64,000 nucleotides of DNA from Mycobacteriaceae bacterium. Its GTDB lineage: Bacteria > Pseudomonadota > Gammaproteobacteria > Burkholderiales > Burkholderiaceae_D. A program made the position numbers and the translations under genes. The stretch lies in NCBI GenBank assembly GCA_903970145.1, contig CAJCHO010000072.1, positions 1-64,000 on the forward strand, in the 5' to 3' direction. Numbering within the stretch: the first letter of the stretch is position 1; every line of letters begins with the position of its first letter. Shown here one piece after another: positions 19,146 to 28,384 of the stretch. Below the pieces are notes generated by a model. It saw only the letters and a program-made list of their open reading frames with translations. It was not told where the DNA came from and made no database searches.

Positions 19146-20540
19146 ATGACCAATCCGGTCGAGGTCGCAGCCGCGACCAAGCTGCTCATCGAGGACATAA
19201 AGCCCGGGCAAATGGCCGAGATCGTGCGCACTCTGCGTCCCGAGGACCTCACCGTGCTCGCGGCCCTGTGCGGCGCCGGTCCGGACGCGAGCGCGGGAAG
19301 CGTCGCGACGAGCGGTCATGAGGGCTTTGCTGCGTCGCTGTTTGGCAGCATGCTGTTTGCGCGTCTTCTGGCAGACACGCTCCCGGGCCCGGGCAGCACG
19401 CCACTGGCCCACCAGCTCACCTACCTCAAACCCATCGTGGCCGGCGACACGGTGCGCGCGACCGTCGAGGTAGTCCAATACGACGCCACGACGCGGCGCA
19501 TCGAATTCACCTGCCGCGCCGTCAATCAGAATAAGGATCTGGTTATCTCGGGCAGCGCCAGCGTAGAAGCCCCCGTCACTCGCGCTGCACCCAGCGACAC
19601 GACACTTCCCGAGCTCGCCGAAGGCTTTGGCTCACACCAGCTCCTCTCGAGAGTGCGCGGGCTGGCACCGATCCGGGTGGCCGTGGTGCATCCCTGTGAT
19701 GCCGCGAGTCTGGGTGCCGCTCTGGCTGCCCGCTCGGCCGGCTTTCTCATTCCGCTGATCGTGGCGCCGGCGGCGCGCGTACGCGCGGTGGCACAAGAGG
19801 CGGGGCTCGACATCTCGGCGCTTACCATCGAGGATGTGGCGCACAGTCACGCCGCTGCCCAGCGGTCTGTGGAGCTGGCCGCCAGCGGCGCTGTGGACGC
19901 GCTCATGAAGGGCAGTCTGCACACCGACGAACTGATGGCTGCAGTGGTTGCAGCCAGTTCCGGTCTGCGCACCGACCGGCGCATCTCGCACTGCTTTTTG
20001 ATGCAATCGCCGGCCTATGACCGGCCTTTTATCATCACCGATGCGGCGATCAATATTGCACCCGGGGTCGAGGAAAAGGTCGATATCATCAAGAACGCCA
20101 TCGATCTGGCGCATCTTTTGGGCCTGGCACGTCCCCGGGTCGCACTGTTGTCGGCCGTCGAAACAGTCAATCCGCATATGCGCTCAACCCTCGATGCGGC
20201 GATCCTCTCCAAGATGGCCGACCGCCGCCAGATCGAAGGCGCTATCGTTGACGGACCGCTTGCCTTTGACAACGCGATCTCTTCGATAGCCGCGCGCATC
20301 AAGGGCATCGATTCGCCGGTCTCCGGGCACGCCGATGTCCTCGTGGTCCCTGACATCGAATCGGGCAACATGCTCGTCAAGCAACTCGAGTATCTGGGTG
20401 GCGCGTCCAGCGCCGGCGTGGTGCTTGGCACGCGCGTGCCGATCATCCTTACCAGTCGCGCCGACTCGCTCGCCACGCGCCAGTCCTCCTGCGCGCTCGC
20501 ACAGCTGATGGTGCACAGCACGGCCGAAGCGGCAAGCTAG
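19146..20540 (+). CDS. Bifunctional MaoC-like hydratase/phosphate acetyltransferase
   Basis: The 464-residue fusion has an N-terminal hotdog MaoC-like domain (about residues 45-145, with HEGFAASLFGSMLFARLLAD and the LTYLKPIVAGDTV strand). The C-terminal part (about 165-464) is a phosphotransacetylase, containing DALMKGSLHTDELM, ITDAAINIAPGVEEK and DGPLAFDNAIS. The ATG at 19146 has GGGAGG 6 bases upstream. It is followed 2 bases later by acetate kinase, so the pair can interconvert acyl-CoA, acyl phosphate and acid with ATP. The hydratase domain lacks the usual D-x4-H dyad and may only bind acyl-CoA. Confidence 0.88.
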   Translation: MTNPVEVAAATKLLIEDIKPGQMAEIVRTLRPEDLTVLAALCGAGPDASAGSVATSGHEGFAASLFGSMLFARLLADTLPGPGSTPLAHQLTYLKPIVAGDTVRATVEVVQYDATTRRIEFTCRAVNQNKDLVISGSASVEAPVTRAAPSDTTLPELAEGFGSHQLLSRVRGLAPIRVAVVHPCDAASLGAALAARSAGFLIPLIVAPAARVRAVAQEAGLDISALTIEDVAHSHAAAQRSVELAASGAVDALMKGSLHTDELMAAVVAASSGLRTDRRISHCFLMQSPAYDRPFIITDAAINIAPGVEEKVDIIKNAIDLAHLLGLARPRVALLSAVETVNPHMRSTLDAAILSKMADRRQIEGAIVDGPLAFDNAISSIAARIKGIDSPVSGHADVLVVPDIESGNMLVKQLEYLGGASSAGVVLGTRVPIILTSRADSLATRQSSCALAQLMVHSTAEAAS

Positions 20541-20542
20541 CG

Positions 20543-21724
20543 ATGGCAGCGTCGGGCTGGCTGGTCATCAACGCCGGTTCCTCGAGCCTGAAGTTCGCGC
20601 TGTTCTCCGATACCTCGGGCGCCCCTGGAAGAAACCCCCTGCTTTCCGGGCGCGTCGAGCGCCTGGGCGAGGCACCGACACTGATCGTCGGTAGCGACGC
20701 GCCGCTCGCTCTTGATTCCGGGGCCGCCGACCCCTTCGAGGCGGCCCTCGCGCGCGTGCTCGGCCTGCTTGATGAGCGCGGCCATGGTCGGCCGCGCGGT
20801 GTAGCCCACCGAGTGGTGCATGGTGGAATGCGCTTTAGTGCCCCGGTGATCGTCGAGGACGGGATTCTCTGCGAACTTGCAAGACTGAACGATCTTGCTC
20901 CCTTGCATCAGCCACATAACCTGCGCGCGATTGCTCGCATGCGCGAGATCCTGCCCGAGGTGGCGCAGGTAGCCGTGTTCGATACCGCGTTTCACCGAAC
21001 CATGGCGCGCAACGAAACTCTGCTCGCCATTCCGCGCCACTACTACGACGAGGGCGTGCGTCGCTACGGTTTTCATGGCCTGTCCTACGAATACCTTGGC
21101 ATCGCGCTCGAGGAGTCCTTTGGGCGTGCCGCGCGCGGCCGGGTGATCGCCGCGCATCTGGGCGCTGGTGCCAGTCTGTGCGCCATGGAAGGATTGCAGA
21201 GCGTTGCCACGACCATGGGTTTCTCGACCCTCGATGGGCTCGTGATGGGCACCCGCCCGGGCGCGCTCGACCCCGGTGTGCTGCTCTACCTGGTCAAGCG
21301 CGGCATGACAGGCCAAGAGCTTGAGCAAATGCTCTACCATCAGTCGGGACTGGAAGGCATCAGTGGCCTGTCCCCCGACATGCGTACCCTGATCGACGCG
21401 CAGGCGCAGTCACCGGCAGCGCGCGAAGCCGTGGATCTGTTCGTGCATCGCATGGTGCGCGAGGTCGGCGCTCTGTATGCACTACTGGGCGGACTCGACA
21501 TGCTGGTATTTACCGCCGGCATTGGCGAGCATGCACCGGAGATCAGGCGACGCGTCGTCACCGCGCTTGCGCATCTGGGCATGGCGATCGATGAGCGTGC
21601 CAACCAGGCGCATGCGCTGACGATCTCATTGCCGACCAGTCCGGTGCGAGTGCTGGTTATTCCGACCAACGAGGAATGGATCGCCGCACGCGCGGCCTGG
21701 CAACTGCTCGCCGCGCCGCACTGA
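20543..21724 (+). CDS. ackA: Acetate kinase
   Basis: AckA makes ATP and acetate from acetyl phosphate, or the reverse. The 393-residue protein has the N-terminal LVINAGSSSLKFALF, the HRVVHGG loop, FDTAFHRTM, YGFHGLSYEYL, HLGAGASLCAM and the terminal GIGEHAPEIRR. It is cotranscribed with the MaoC-phosphotransacetylase fusion and belongs to the AckA/butyrate kinase group, so acetate is the likeliest but not only possible substrate. Confidence 0.93.
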   Translation: MAASGWLVINAGSSSLKFALFSDTSGAPGRNPLLSGRVERLGEAPTLIVGSDAPLALDSGAADPFEAALARVLGLLDERGHGRPRGVAHRVVHGGMRFSAPVIVEDGILCELARLNDLAPLHQPHNLRAIARMREILPEVAQVAVFDTAFHRTMARNETLLAIPRHYYDEGVRRYGFHGLSYEYLGIALEESFGRAARGRVIAAHLGAGASLCAMEGLQSVATTMGFSTLDGLVMGTRPGALDPGVLLYLVKRGMTGQELEQMLYHQSGLEGISGLSPDMRTLIDAQAQSPAAREAVDLFVHRMVREVGALYALLGGLDMLVFTAGIGEHAPEIRRRVVTALAHLGMAIDERANQAHALTISLPTSPVRVLVIPTNEEWIAARAAWQLLAAPH

Positions 21725-21741
21725 GATACCCCTTGCCCCGG

Positions 21742-22311
21742 CTACTCTTCGAGCCGGTATTCGAGAAACTCCCCGGCTTCCGAGTAGACCGCAAAAGTGG
21801 CGGAATCATTGCCCAACGTGAATGCATCGGTCTTGAGATGCACGAGCTTGCCGTGGCCATACACGGATTCGAGATTCGCCCCCTTGGTCAGAATGCCAAA
21901 GCGATAGAAGGCCGAGAAGTCGTCACCAAGGCTCCCCCAGGGCTTACCCGCCCCGATCACCGCCACCGGGACACCACCGCGCCCGAAAATTGCGATGCCC
22001 AGTTTGCCGCTGCTGCGTTGGGCTATCCACACTGCCATGCCGAGGCGCCCACCGCCGTCAAAGTCGCCGTTCAGAAAAAACGGATTGATGCGGGTATAGG
22101 GCAGATAGTCGCGCTGCAGGTTCTGCGTGAACGCCGCGATGCAGGCCCAGGCCGGCAGATTCAGGCGCGACAGCGGCGCACTCTCGCCGGCTCCGGCCCG
22201 CTCGTCGCACCAGCCCTGCCAGCGTCCCGGGTCCACCTCTGCTGCACCTGCATTGCAAAACAGTAGAGCAAGAAGGTTCGCCAGTGGCAAGAATTTGATT
22301 CGCATCGTCAT
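21742..22311 (-). CDS. Secreted protein of unknown function
   Basis: The 189-residue protein has a signal peptide (about residues 1-24, MRIKFLPLANLLALLFCNAGAA cut after GAA). The mature part has aromatic and cysteine-containing segments (GWCDERAG, NLPAWACIAAF) and FFLNGDFDGGGRLGMAVWI, which resembles calcium-binding-like Asp-Gly loops of secreted enzymes or adhesins. I cannot assign a family. It is convergent with ackA and divergent from rmuC. Two start codons are possible (22311 or 22305). Confidence 0.6.
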   Translation of the reverse strand: MTMRIKFLPLANLLALLFCNAGAAEVDPGRWQGWCDERAGAGESAPLSRLNLPAWACIAAFTQNLQRDYLPYTRINPFFLNGDFDGGGRLGMAVWIAQRSSGKLGIAIFGRGGVPVAVIGAGKPWGSLGDDFSAFYRFGILTKGANLESVYGHGKLVHLKTDAFTLGNDSATFAVYSEAGEFLEYRLEE

Positions 22312-22465
22312 CCCGGATTCACGGCTGCGGGAGTCCGCAGCTTTGCCGCGAATTCTACGCCGCGCGGCGTACCGGGCAAGCGATGCTTTGGCATCCGCGC
22401 GCGCACCCTTTATCATCGGGTACCCGGTCAATGATCGGGAGCGTGCGTGGCACTTGCGACAAAGG

Positions 22466-23839
22466 ATGGGCTTCGTGATCGAAATTGTTCTGCTCGGACT
22501 GGCCTGCCTGATGGTGGCGCTACTGATAGGGATGGTCCATGCGACGGGACGCCGCAATGGGCTGCTGCAGCAGCGCGTCGATGAGCTGCACGCGCTTCTC
22601 GCAGCGCTGGGAAACAACGCTGCGGCAGTCAAGGGCGCCCTCGATATGGCGCAACTGGCCACCGAGCAGCGCCTGCAGTCGCTGTCCCAGTCGACCGGTG
22701 GCGCGCTCGAAGCGGTGCGTACGGCGGTCGATCAAAAACTCGGTCAGGCACTGGGCGAAGCGCGCGACGGGCGCACCGAACTCGGTGATGGCTTTCGCGC
22801 ATTTGAAAAGCGCCTTGAGGAGCGCTTTCAGGCGATCGCCCACGCCAGCGCCGGCCACGCCGAACAGTTGCGCGGCACGCTCAATGAACGCCTTACGGCG
22901 ATCCAGCAGGACAATGCCAGCAAGCTCGAAGAAATGCGCAAGACCGTCGACGAGAAACTGCAGACGACGCTCGAGCAACGTCTTGGTCAGTCCTTCAAGC
23001 AGGTCTCCGACAATCTTGAGCAGGTCCACCGGGGCCTGGGAGAGATGCAGAATCTGGCCGCAAGCGTCGGTGACCTCAAGCGCGTGTTTGCCAACGTCAA
23101 GACTCGCGGCACCTGGGGGGAAGTCCAGCTCGAGGCGATGATTGCGCAGATTCTGACCCCCGACCAGTACCAGAGAAACGTCGCGACGCGACCGGGTGCC
23201 AGCGAGCGTGTCGAGATCGCCATCCGCCTGCCGGGCCGGGAAATCAATGAGCCGGTGTGGCTGCCGATCGACGCCAAGTTTCCGATCGAGGATTACCAGC
23301 GGCTGCTCGAGGCGCACGAGCGCGCCGACGGCGCCGAAGTCGAGCTTGCAGCCCGGGCCCTTGAGCAGCGCATTCGCGCAGAAGCAAGGACGATTCGCGA
23401 GAAATATGTCGAGCCGCCCCATACGACCGACTTCGCCATCATGTACCTGCCGAGCGAAGGCCTGTATGCGGAAGTGCTGCGTCGGGTCGGACTGTCAGAG
23501 GCAATCCAGCGCGATTTTCGGGTGGTCCTGTCCGGGCCCACCAATCTGGCGGCCATGCTGAACAGCCTGCAGATGGGCTTTAGGACGCTGGCAATTGAAA
23601 AGCGCACCTCGGAGGTATGGAACCTGTTGGGTAGCGTCAAGACCGAGTTCGGCAAGTTCGGGGAGGCGATCGCGGCCACACAGAAAAAGATCGAGGCGGC
23701 CAGCAACCAGTTTGGCGACATCAGCGTGCGCAGCCGCGCCATCGAGCGCAAGCTGCGTGAGGTGGAGGCGGTACCCCTGGCCGGCGAGGCGGTCCTCGTG
23801 CCGCTGCTGGCACCCGAAGACGATGAAGAGCCTGGCTAG
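22466..23839 (+). CDS. rmuC: DNA recombination protein RmuC
   Basis: RmuC limits recombination at inverted repeats and is associated with the membrane. The 457-residue protein has one N-terminal membrane span (about 3-23), a long coiled coil (about 35-190), and the RmuC nuclease-like domain, with KTRGTWGEVQLEAMIAQIL, PIDAKFPIEDYQRLLEA and VVLSGPTNLAAMLNSLQMGF. The ATG at 22466 gives a short cytoplasmic tip before the span. Its stop overlaps the stop of the convergent propeller gene by 4 bases. Confidence 0.93.
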   Translation: MGFVIEIVLLGLACLMVALLIGMVHATGRRNGLLQQRVDELHALLAALGNNAAAVKGALDMAQLATEQRLQSLSQSTGGALEAVRTAVDQKLGQALGEARDGRTELGDGFRAFEKRLEERFQAIAHASAGHAEQLRGTLNERLTAIQQDNASKLEEMRKTVDEKLQTTLEQRLGQSFKQVSDNLEQVHRGLGEMQNLAASVGDLKRVFANVKTRGTWGEVQLEAMIAQILTPDQYQRNVATRPGASERVEIAIRLPGREINEPVWLPIDAKFPIEDYQRLLEAHERADGAEVELAARALEQRIRAEARTIREKYVEPPHTTDFAIMYLPSEGLYAEVLRRVGLSEAIQRDFRVVLSGPTNLAAMLNSLQMGFRTLAIEKRTSEVWNLLGSVKTEFGKFGEAIAATQKKIEAASNQFGDISVRSRAIERKLREVEAVPLAGEAVLVPLLAPEDDEEPG

Positions 23840-24891
23840 TCCTGCTGCGCCGGATCGAGCGCCTGCACGAGATCGGCCAGGCGGGTACGAGTGACCGAGC
23901 CTTCGGCCCAGGAACCGAGTGCGACGTAGGAATCATCCGGGGAGAATGCGATGTCCGAGGCGTAGTTCATCGGCAGTCGCACCAGTTCGGCAAGATCCTC
24001 GACGCGATAGATGACGAGCTTGCCATCCTGGGCCGATCCAACCAAGCGACCATCGTGGGACCAGCGCAATGCGCCACCGCTGCCGCCGATATCGCCTTCG
24101 CCGAGCAATATCTCGCGCAGCGGATTGCCTTCGCGATCGAGCAGCTGCAGGACCACGCGACGCGTTTGCGTACGATAGGCGATCAGCACGATCGACTCGC
24201 CGTCGGGCGACAGCGCGGCCGAATAGATGGTGTACGCGTCCGGGAAGATGTGCCGGCCAGGGACTAGGAGCGGCCAGTCCCAAAGTGTCAGATAGGACGG
24301 CGCGGGTCGATCCTCACCCTTGGTCAGTTTGGGCTGATGGACGAAGAGCCAGCGATTGCCGCGCGCGGAGCTGGAAACCACGGTGATCATCTCGCCCGCA
24401 AAGGTAAATTTCTGGCGCTCGCTGCCCCCGCGTGCATCGCGCACACTGATAACCCCGGCCCACGAGGCATCGACTATGTGCTCATCCTCGGGGCCGAACA
24501 GCACTGCCGCGCCCTCCCCCTCGCCGTGGCTGTCAAAATCCGTGAGCACCTGACCGCTATGCGGCTCAACGACGATGATCTGGCCCGATGAACCCTTGAT
24601 CGCCAGGCGCGTCCCATCGCTGCTAAAACTGCAGCTCGAAGGATGGGCGAGCGGCCGGTAGTTGGCCACGCAGCGCAGCTCGCCAGTGTCGATGAGCGCG
24701 AGGTTGCGCCCGAGCGCGGCCAGCCAGCGGCCATCGCGCGAGACGGCGAACTCATAACAGGCAGCGAGCTTGATACGCCCGTCACCGGACACTGGATCGA
24801 TCGGGCCGCCCGGGCCAGATTGCGTCGCGGGTAAATCCGATTCGTCGCACGCCATGTCTCGATAATCGCAGATTATTCGATGACGTGCCAT
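23836..24891 (-). CDS. WD40-like beta-propeller protein
   Basis: The 351-residue protein consists of repeated beta-propeller blades, seen in repeating patterns such as FAVSRDGRWLAALG, SFSSDGTRLAIKGSSG, ALSPDGESIVLIAY, RWSHDGRLVGSAQDGKLV and AFSPDDSYVALGSW. There is no signal peptide, so it is probably cytoplasmic and acts as a protein scaffold. The start at 24891 is uncertain, because an ATG at 24855 would remove 12 residues and neither has a clear ribosome site. It follows a small lipoprotein gene by 10 bases. Confidence 0.7.
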   Translation of the reverse strand: MARHRIICDYRDMACDESDLPATQSGPGGPIDPVSGDGRIKLAACYEFAVSRDGRWLAALGRNLALIDTGELRCVANYRPLAHPSSCSFSSDGTRLAIKGSSGQIIVVEPHSGQVLTDFDSHGEGEGAAVLFGPEDEHIVDASWAGVISVRDARGGSERQKFTFAGEMITVVSSSARGNRWLFVHQPKLTKGEDRPAPSYLTLWDWPLLVPGRHIFPDAYTIYSAALSPDGESIVLIAYRTQTRRVVLQLLDREGNPLREILLGEGDIGGSGGALRWSHDGRLVGSAQDGKLVIYRVEDLAELVRLPMNYASDIAFSPDDSYVALGSWAEGSVTRTRLADLVQALDPAQQD

Positions 24892-24901
24892 GTACGCATG
24901 C

Positions 24902-25345
24902 TTAGCGTATCGAGACGGAGTAGTAGTAAACGAAATCTTCCGGCACTCCGGCGCGCTCGGCCGGCTTGTAGTGCAGGTGCATGAACAGGCTCGTGAGCTT
25001 GGCACGACCCGAGGCGTCCTGGGCATCCCCATCGAGCTGGACGCGCGTCGGGTTCCCGGCCGCATCGACCCACACGTGCACAATGACATCGCCCTTTACC
25101 TGGCTGGTGTTACCCCAGTAGTCCAGCGACTGGGTAATCTCAATGAGCCCGTGTTCCGGAAATGGTGGCTCAAGGTCGGCGGGCAAGTTGCGATAATTTG
25201 CACGCACCTGCTGCTTCTGTTCGGGAGTCAGCTGGTCATAAGTCTTGTCGAAGGGGATCGCCGAGACGGTGGTGCCATAGAGATATCCGCAGCCCGCCAG
25301 GGCAAGCATGCCTGCGACCAAACACCAAGCTGCCGATTTGATCAT
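24902..25345 (-). CDS. Small lipoprotein with TonB-like C-terminal segment
   Basis: The 147-residue protein has a lipoprotein signal (lipobox LAGC, cysteine 19). Its C-terminal half, VKGDVIVHVWVDAAGNPTRV followed by LTSLFMHLHYKPAERAG, resembles the TonB C-terminal fold. It may be a periplasmic lipoprotein that contacts another envelope protein. Function is unknown. It is probably cotranscribed with the propeller protein. Confidence 0.6.
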   Translation of the reverse strand: MIKSAAWCLVAGMLALAGCGYLYGTTVSAIPFDKTYDQLTPEQKQQVRANYRNLPADLEPPFPEHGLIEITQSLDYWGNTSQVKGDVIVHVWVDAAGNPTRVQLDGDAQDASGRAKLTSLFMHLHYKPAERAGVPEDFVYYYSVSIR

Positions 25346-25465
25346 TTGCGCTCCAGCACTAGTCAAGAAGTTGATGCCGGCCCGCGGCGCGCGGCCACAG
25401 CAGATGAAATATAGAGCTTTCGGGGGCACCGGCCAAGCGCAGACCCACCACGCCGCCATCCTCCG

Positions 25466-25984
25466 CTAGCCGTCTTTGAGCGCCAGCTCGAGGAAGACCA
25501 GCTTGTCGAGCCAGTGTGCTGGATAGTCCTGGTAGGGCGCACAGGGCCGAAATCCGAGCGAGTGGTAGAGCTGCAGCGCCTCATCGAAGCGCCGACCCGT
25601 GTCAAGGCGCATCAGGCTATAACCGTCCGCATGCGCCTGGCTGATCAGCGCCATGCACAGCTGTCGACCGATGCCCTTGCCGGCGCCCGCCTCGATCACG
25701 TAGAGACGCTTCATCTCGCAGATCCGTGCGGACAGCCGGCGATAGGCGACGGCACCCCATACCCGACCGGCGTTGCGTGCCAGAAGCGTCCTGCCATTGG
25801 GGAGGCCATAGGCATCGGCGAGGTTTTGCAGCTCCGCTTCAAGCGACTGGAATCCAAACACCTGGTCAATGAAGTCCGCCTCGACGCTGTAGCGCGCGCG
25901 ACACCAGTGCGTGTACTGGCGCACCAGATTGGCAAATTCAGCGTAGTCAGCCGGGCTATTGGCGAACTCTATGACGCTCGCCAT
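25466..25984 (-). CDS. GNAT family N-acetyltransferase
   Basis: The 172-residue protein has the GNAT acetyl-CoA site in MKRLYVIEAGAGKGIGRQLC and the later DTGRRFDEALQLYHSLGF. It is most like small-molecule acetyltransferases rather than ribosomal ones. The substrate is unknown. It lies upstream of the lipoprotein and propeller genes with a spacer of about 120 bases. Confidence 0.78.
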   Translation of the reverse strand: MASVIEFANSPADYAEFANLVRQYTHWCRARYSVEADFIDQVFGFQSLEAELQNLADAYGLPNGRTLLARNAGRVWGAVAYRRLSARICEMKRLYVIEAGAGKGIGRQLCMALISQAHADGYSLMRLDTGRRFDEALQLYHSLGFRPCAPYQDYPAHWLDKLVFLELALKDG

Positions 25985-26261
25985 AGTCGAAGTAGGCGTG
26001 AAGTGGCCAAAACATCGGGCATTGGTGCCGGCAAGTCGGCAAGGTTCGGTATGCGAACTAGCTCTATGTGGCCATAAAGCTCTGGCACCTGTCTTCTTTG
26101 GGTAAACATGGCTCTATACACTTTGGGACTAGCCAGTTAAGGCCATTCACGCACAAGAATGGGCATCATCGTGTCACAGCCTGGTGTCATTATTTTTGGT
26201 TGCTCAAATCGCATCCCTCTGCGCTGCAGCATCCTCCTCTAAACCTCGCACTGGAGCCGCC

Positions 26262-26879
26262 ATGTCCAAGCGAAACCGAGCATTCGTGCTCGTCTGCCTC
26301 GCTGCGACGCTGACCGGGCTTTGCCTTACCCAGACCAGTCGTGCCTGCGAGATTGAATGGAGCAACCCGAGCCCGACCAGTGTGTTCGACATCAGCCTGT
26401 CGTCCCTGCCGGGCAGCGCCGCGTTGGGCAACACCTTTGCGCCGGCCCAGTACCAGGCCCAGAATTCCCAGAATTTCTTTGACCAGTACGACTTTAACGC
26501 CCCCGCCTCGACCCTTGACGCTGTCGCGACAGCGATCTCGATCGGCCAGTACGGCATCCGCGATCTCGAGTTGCAACTGGTCAGCAATCCTGGCACCGCG
26601 CAACAGACCGTGCTTGAATCATGGAGCGCCCCGACCGTTCTTGCCAATGGCGCGGCGACGGTATCGCTGACCATGCTGGCTCCGATCACCGTGACCGGTG
26701 GCAACTACGCCATCGATGTGCGCGGTTTCGCGCTGCCCGACGGCGGCTCGTATACGGGCGCCGTTTTCGCGGTCAGCCCCGTACCCTTGCCGGCCAGCCT
26801 GCCGCTCTTGGGCGTGGCGCTGACCGGCCTCGGCCTTGCCTTGCGCCGCAAGGGCACAGGCGTGGAGTTCCCCGTCTGA
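26262..26879 (+). CDS. VPLPA-CTERM sorting-domain surface protein
   Basis: The 205-residue protein has a signal peptide (about residues 1-28, cut near SRA). Its C-terminus is a sorting tail, VPLPASLPLLGVALTGLGLA, followed by LRRKG: the conserved motif, a hydrophobic helix and a basic end. This is the VPLPA/PEP-CTERM signal handled by exosortases. The mature domain contains FFDQYDF, similar to the FxDxF subclass of such proteins. No exosortase is in this window. The ATG at 26262 has CTGGAG upstream. It is convergent with pcaG. Confidence 0.8.
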   Translation: MSKRNRAFVLVCLAATLTGLCLTQTSRACEIEWSNPSPTSVFDISLSSLPGSAALGNTFAPAQYQAQNSQNFFDQYDFNAPASTLDAVATAISIGQYGIRDLELQLVSNPGTAQQTVLESWSAPTVLANGAATVSLTMLAPITVTGGNYAIDVRGFALPDGGSYTGAVFAVSPVPLPASLPLLGVALTGLGLALRRKGTGVEFPV

Positions 26880-26921
26880 TCCATTGGGCCCGATGCGTCG
26901 CCTAAGCGTTCGACCCGGCCT

Positions 26922-28348
<1,427 letters not shown>

Positions 28349-28384
28349 TCATTGTAGCGCCGCGCACTGGCGCGGCGCATGCGC

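Noticed and set aside
26082-26098. Possible sigma-54 site before the VPLPA-CTERM gene (TGGCAC followed by TTCTT).
   Set aside because: The -24 part fits, but the essential GC at -12 is absent (CT), so it is not a convincing sigma-54 promoter.
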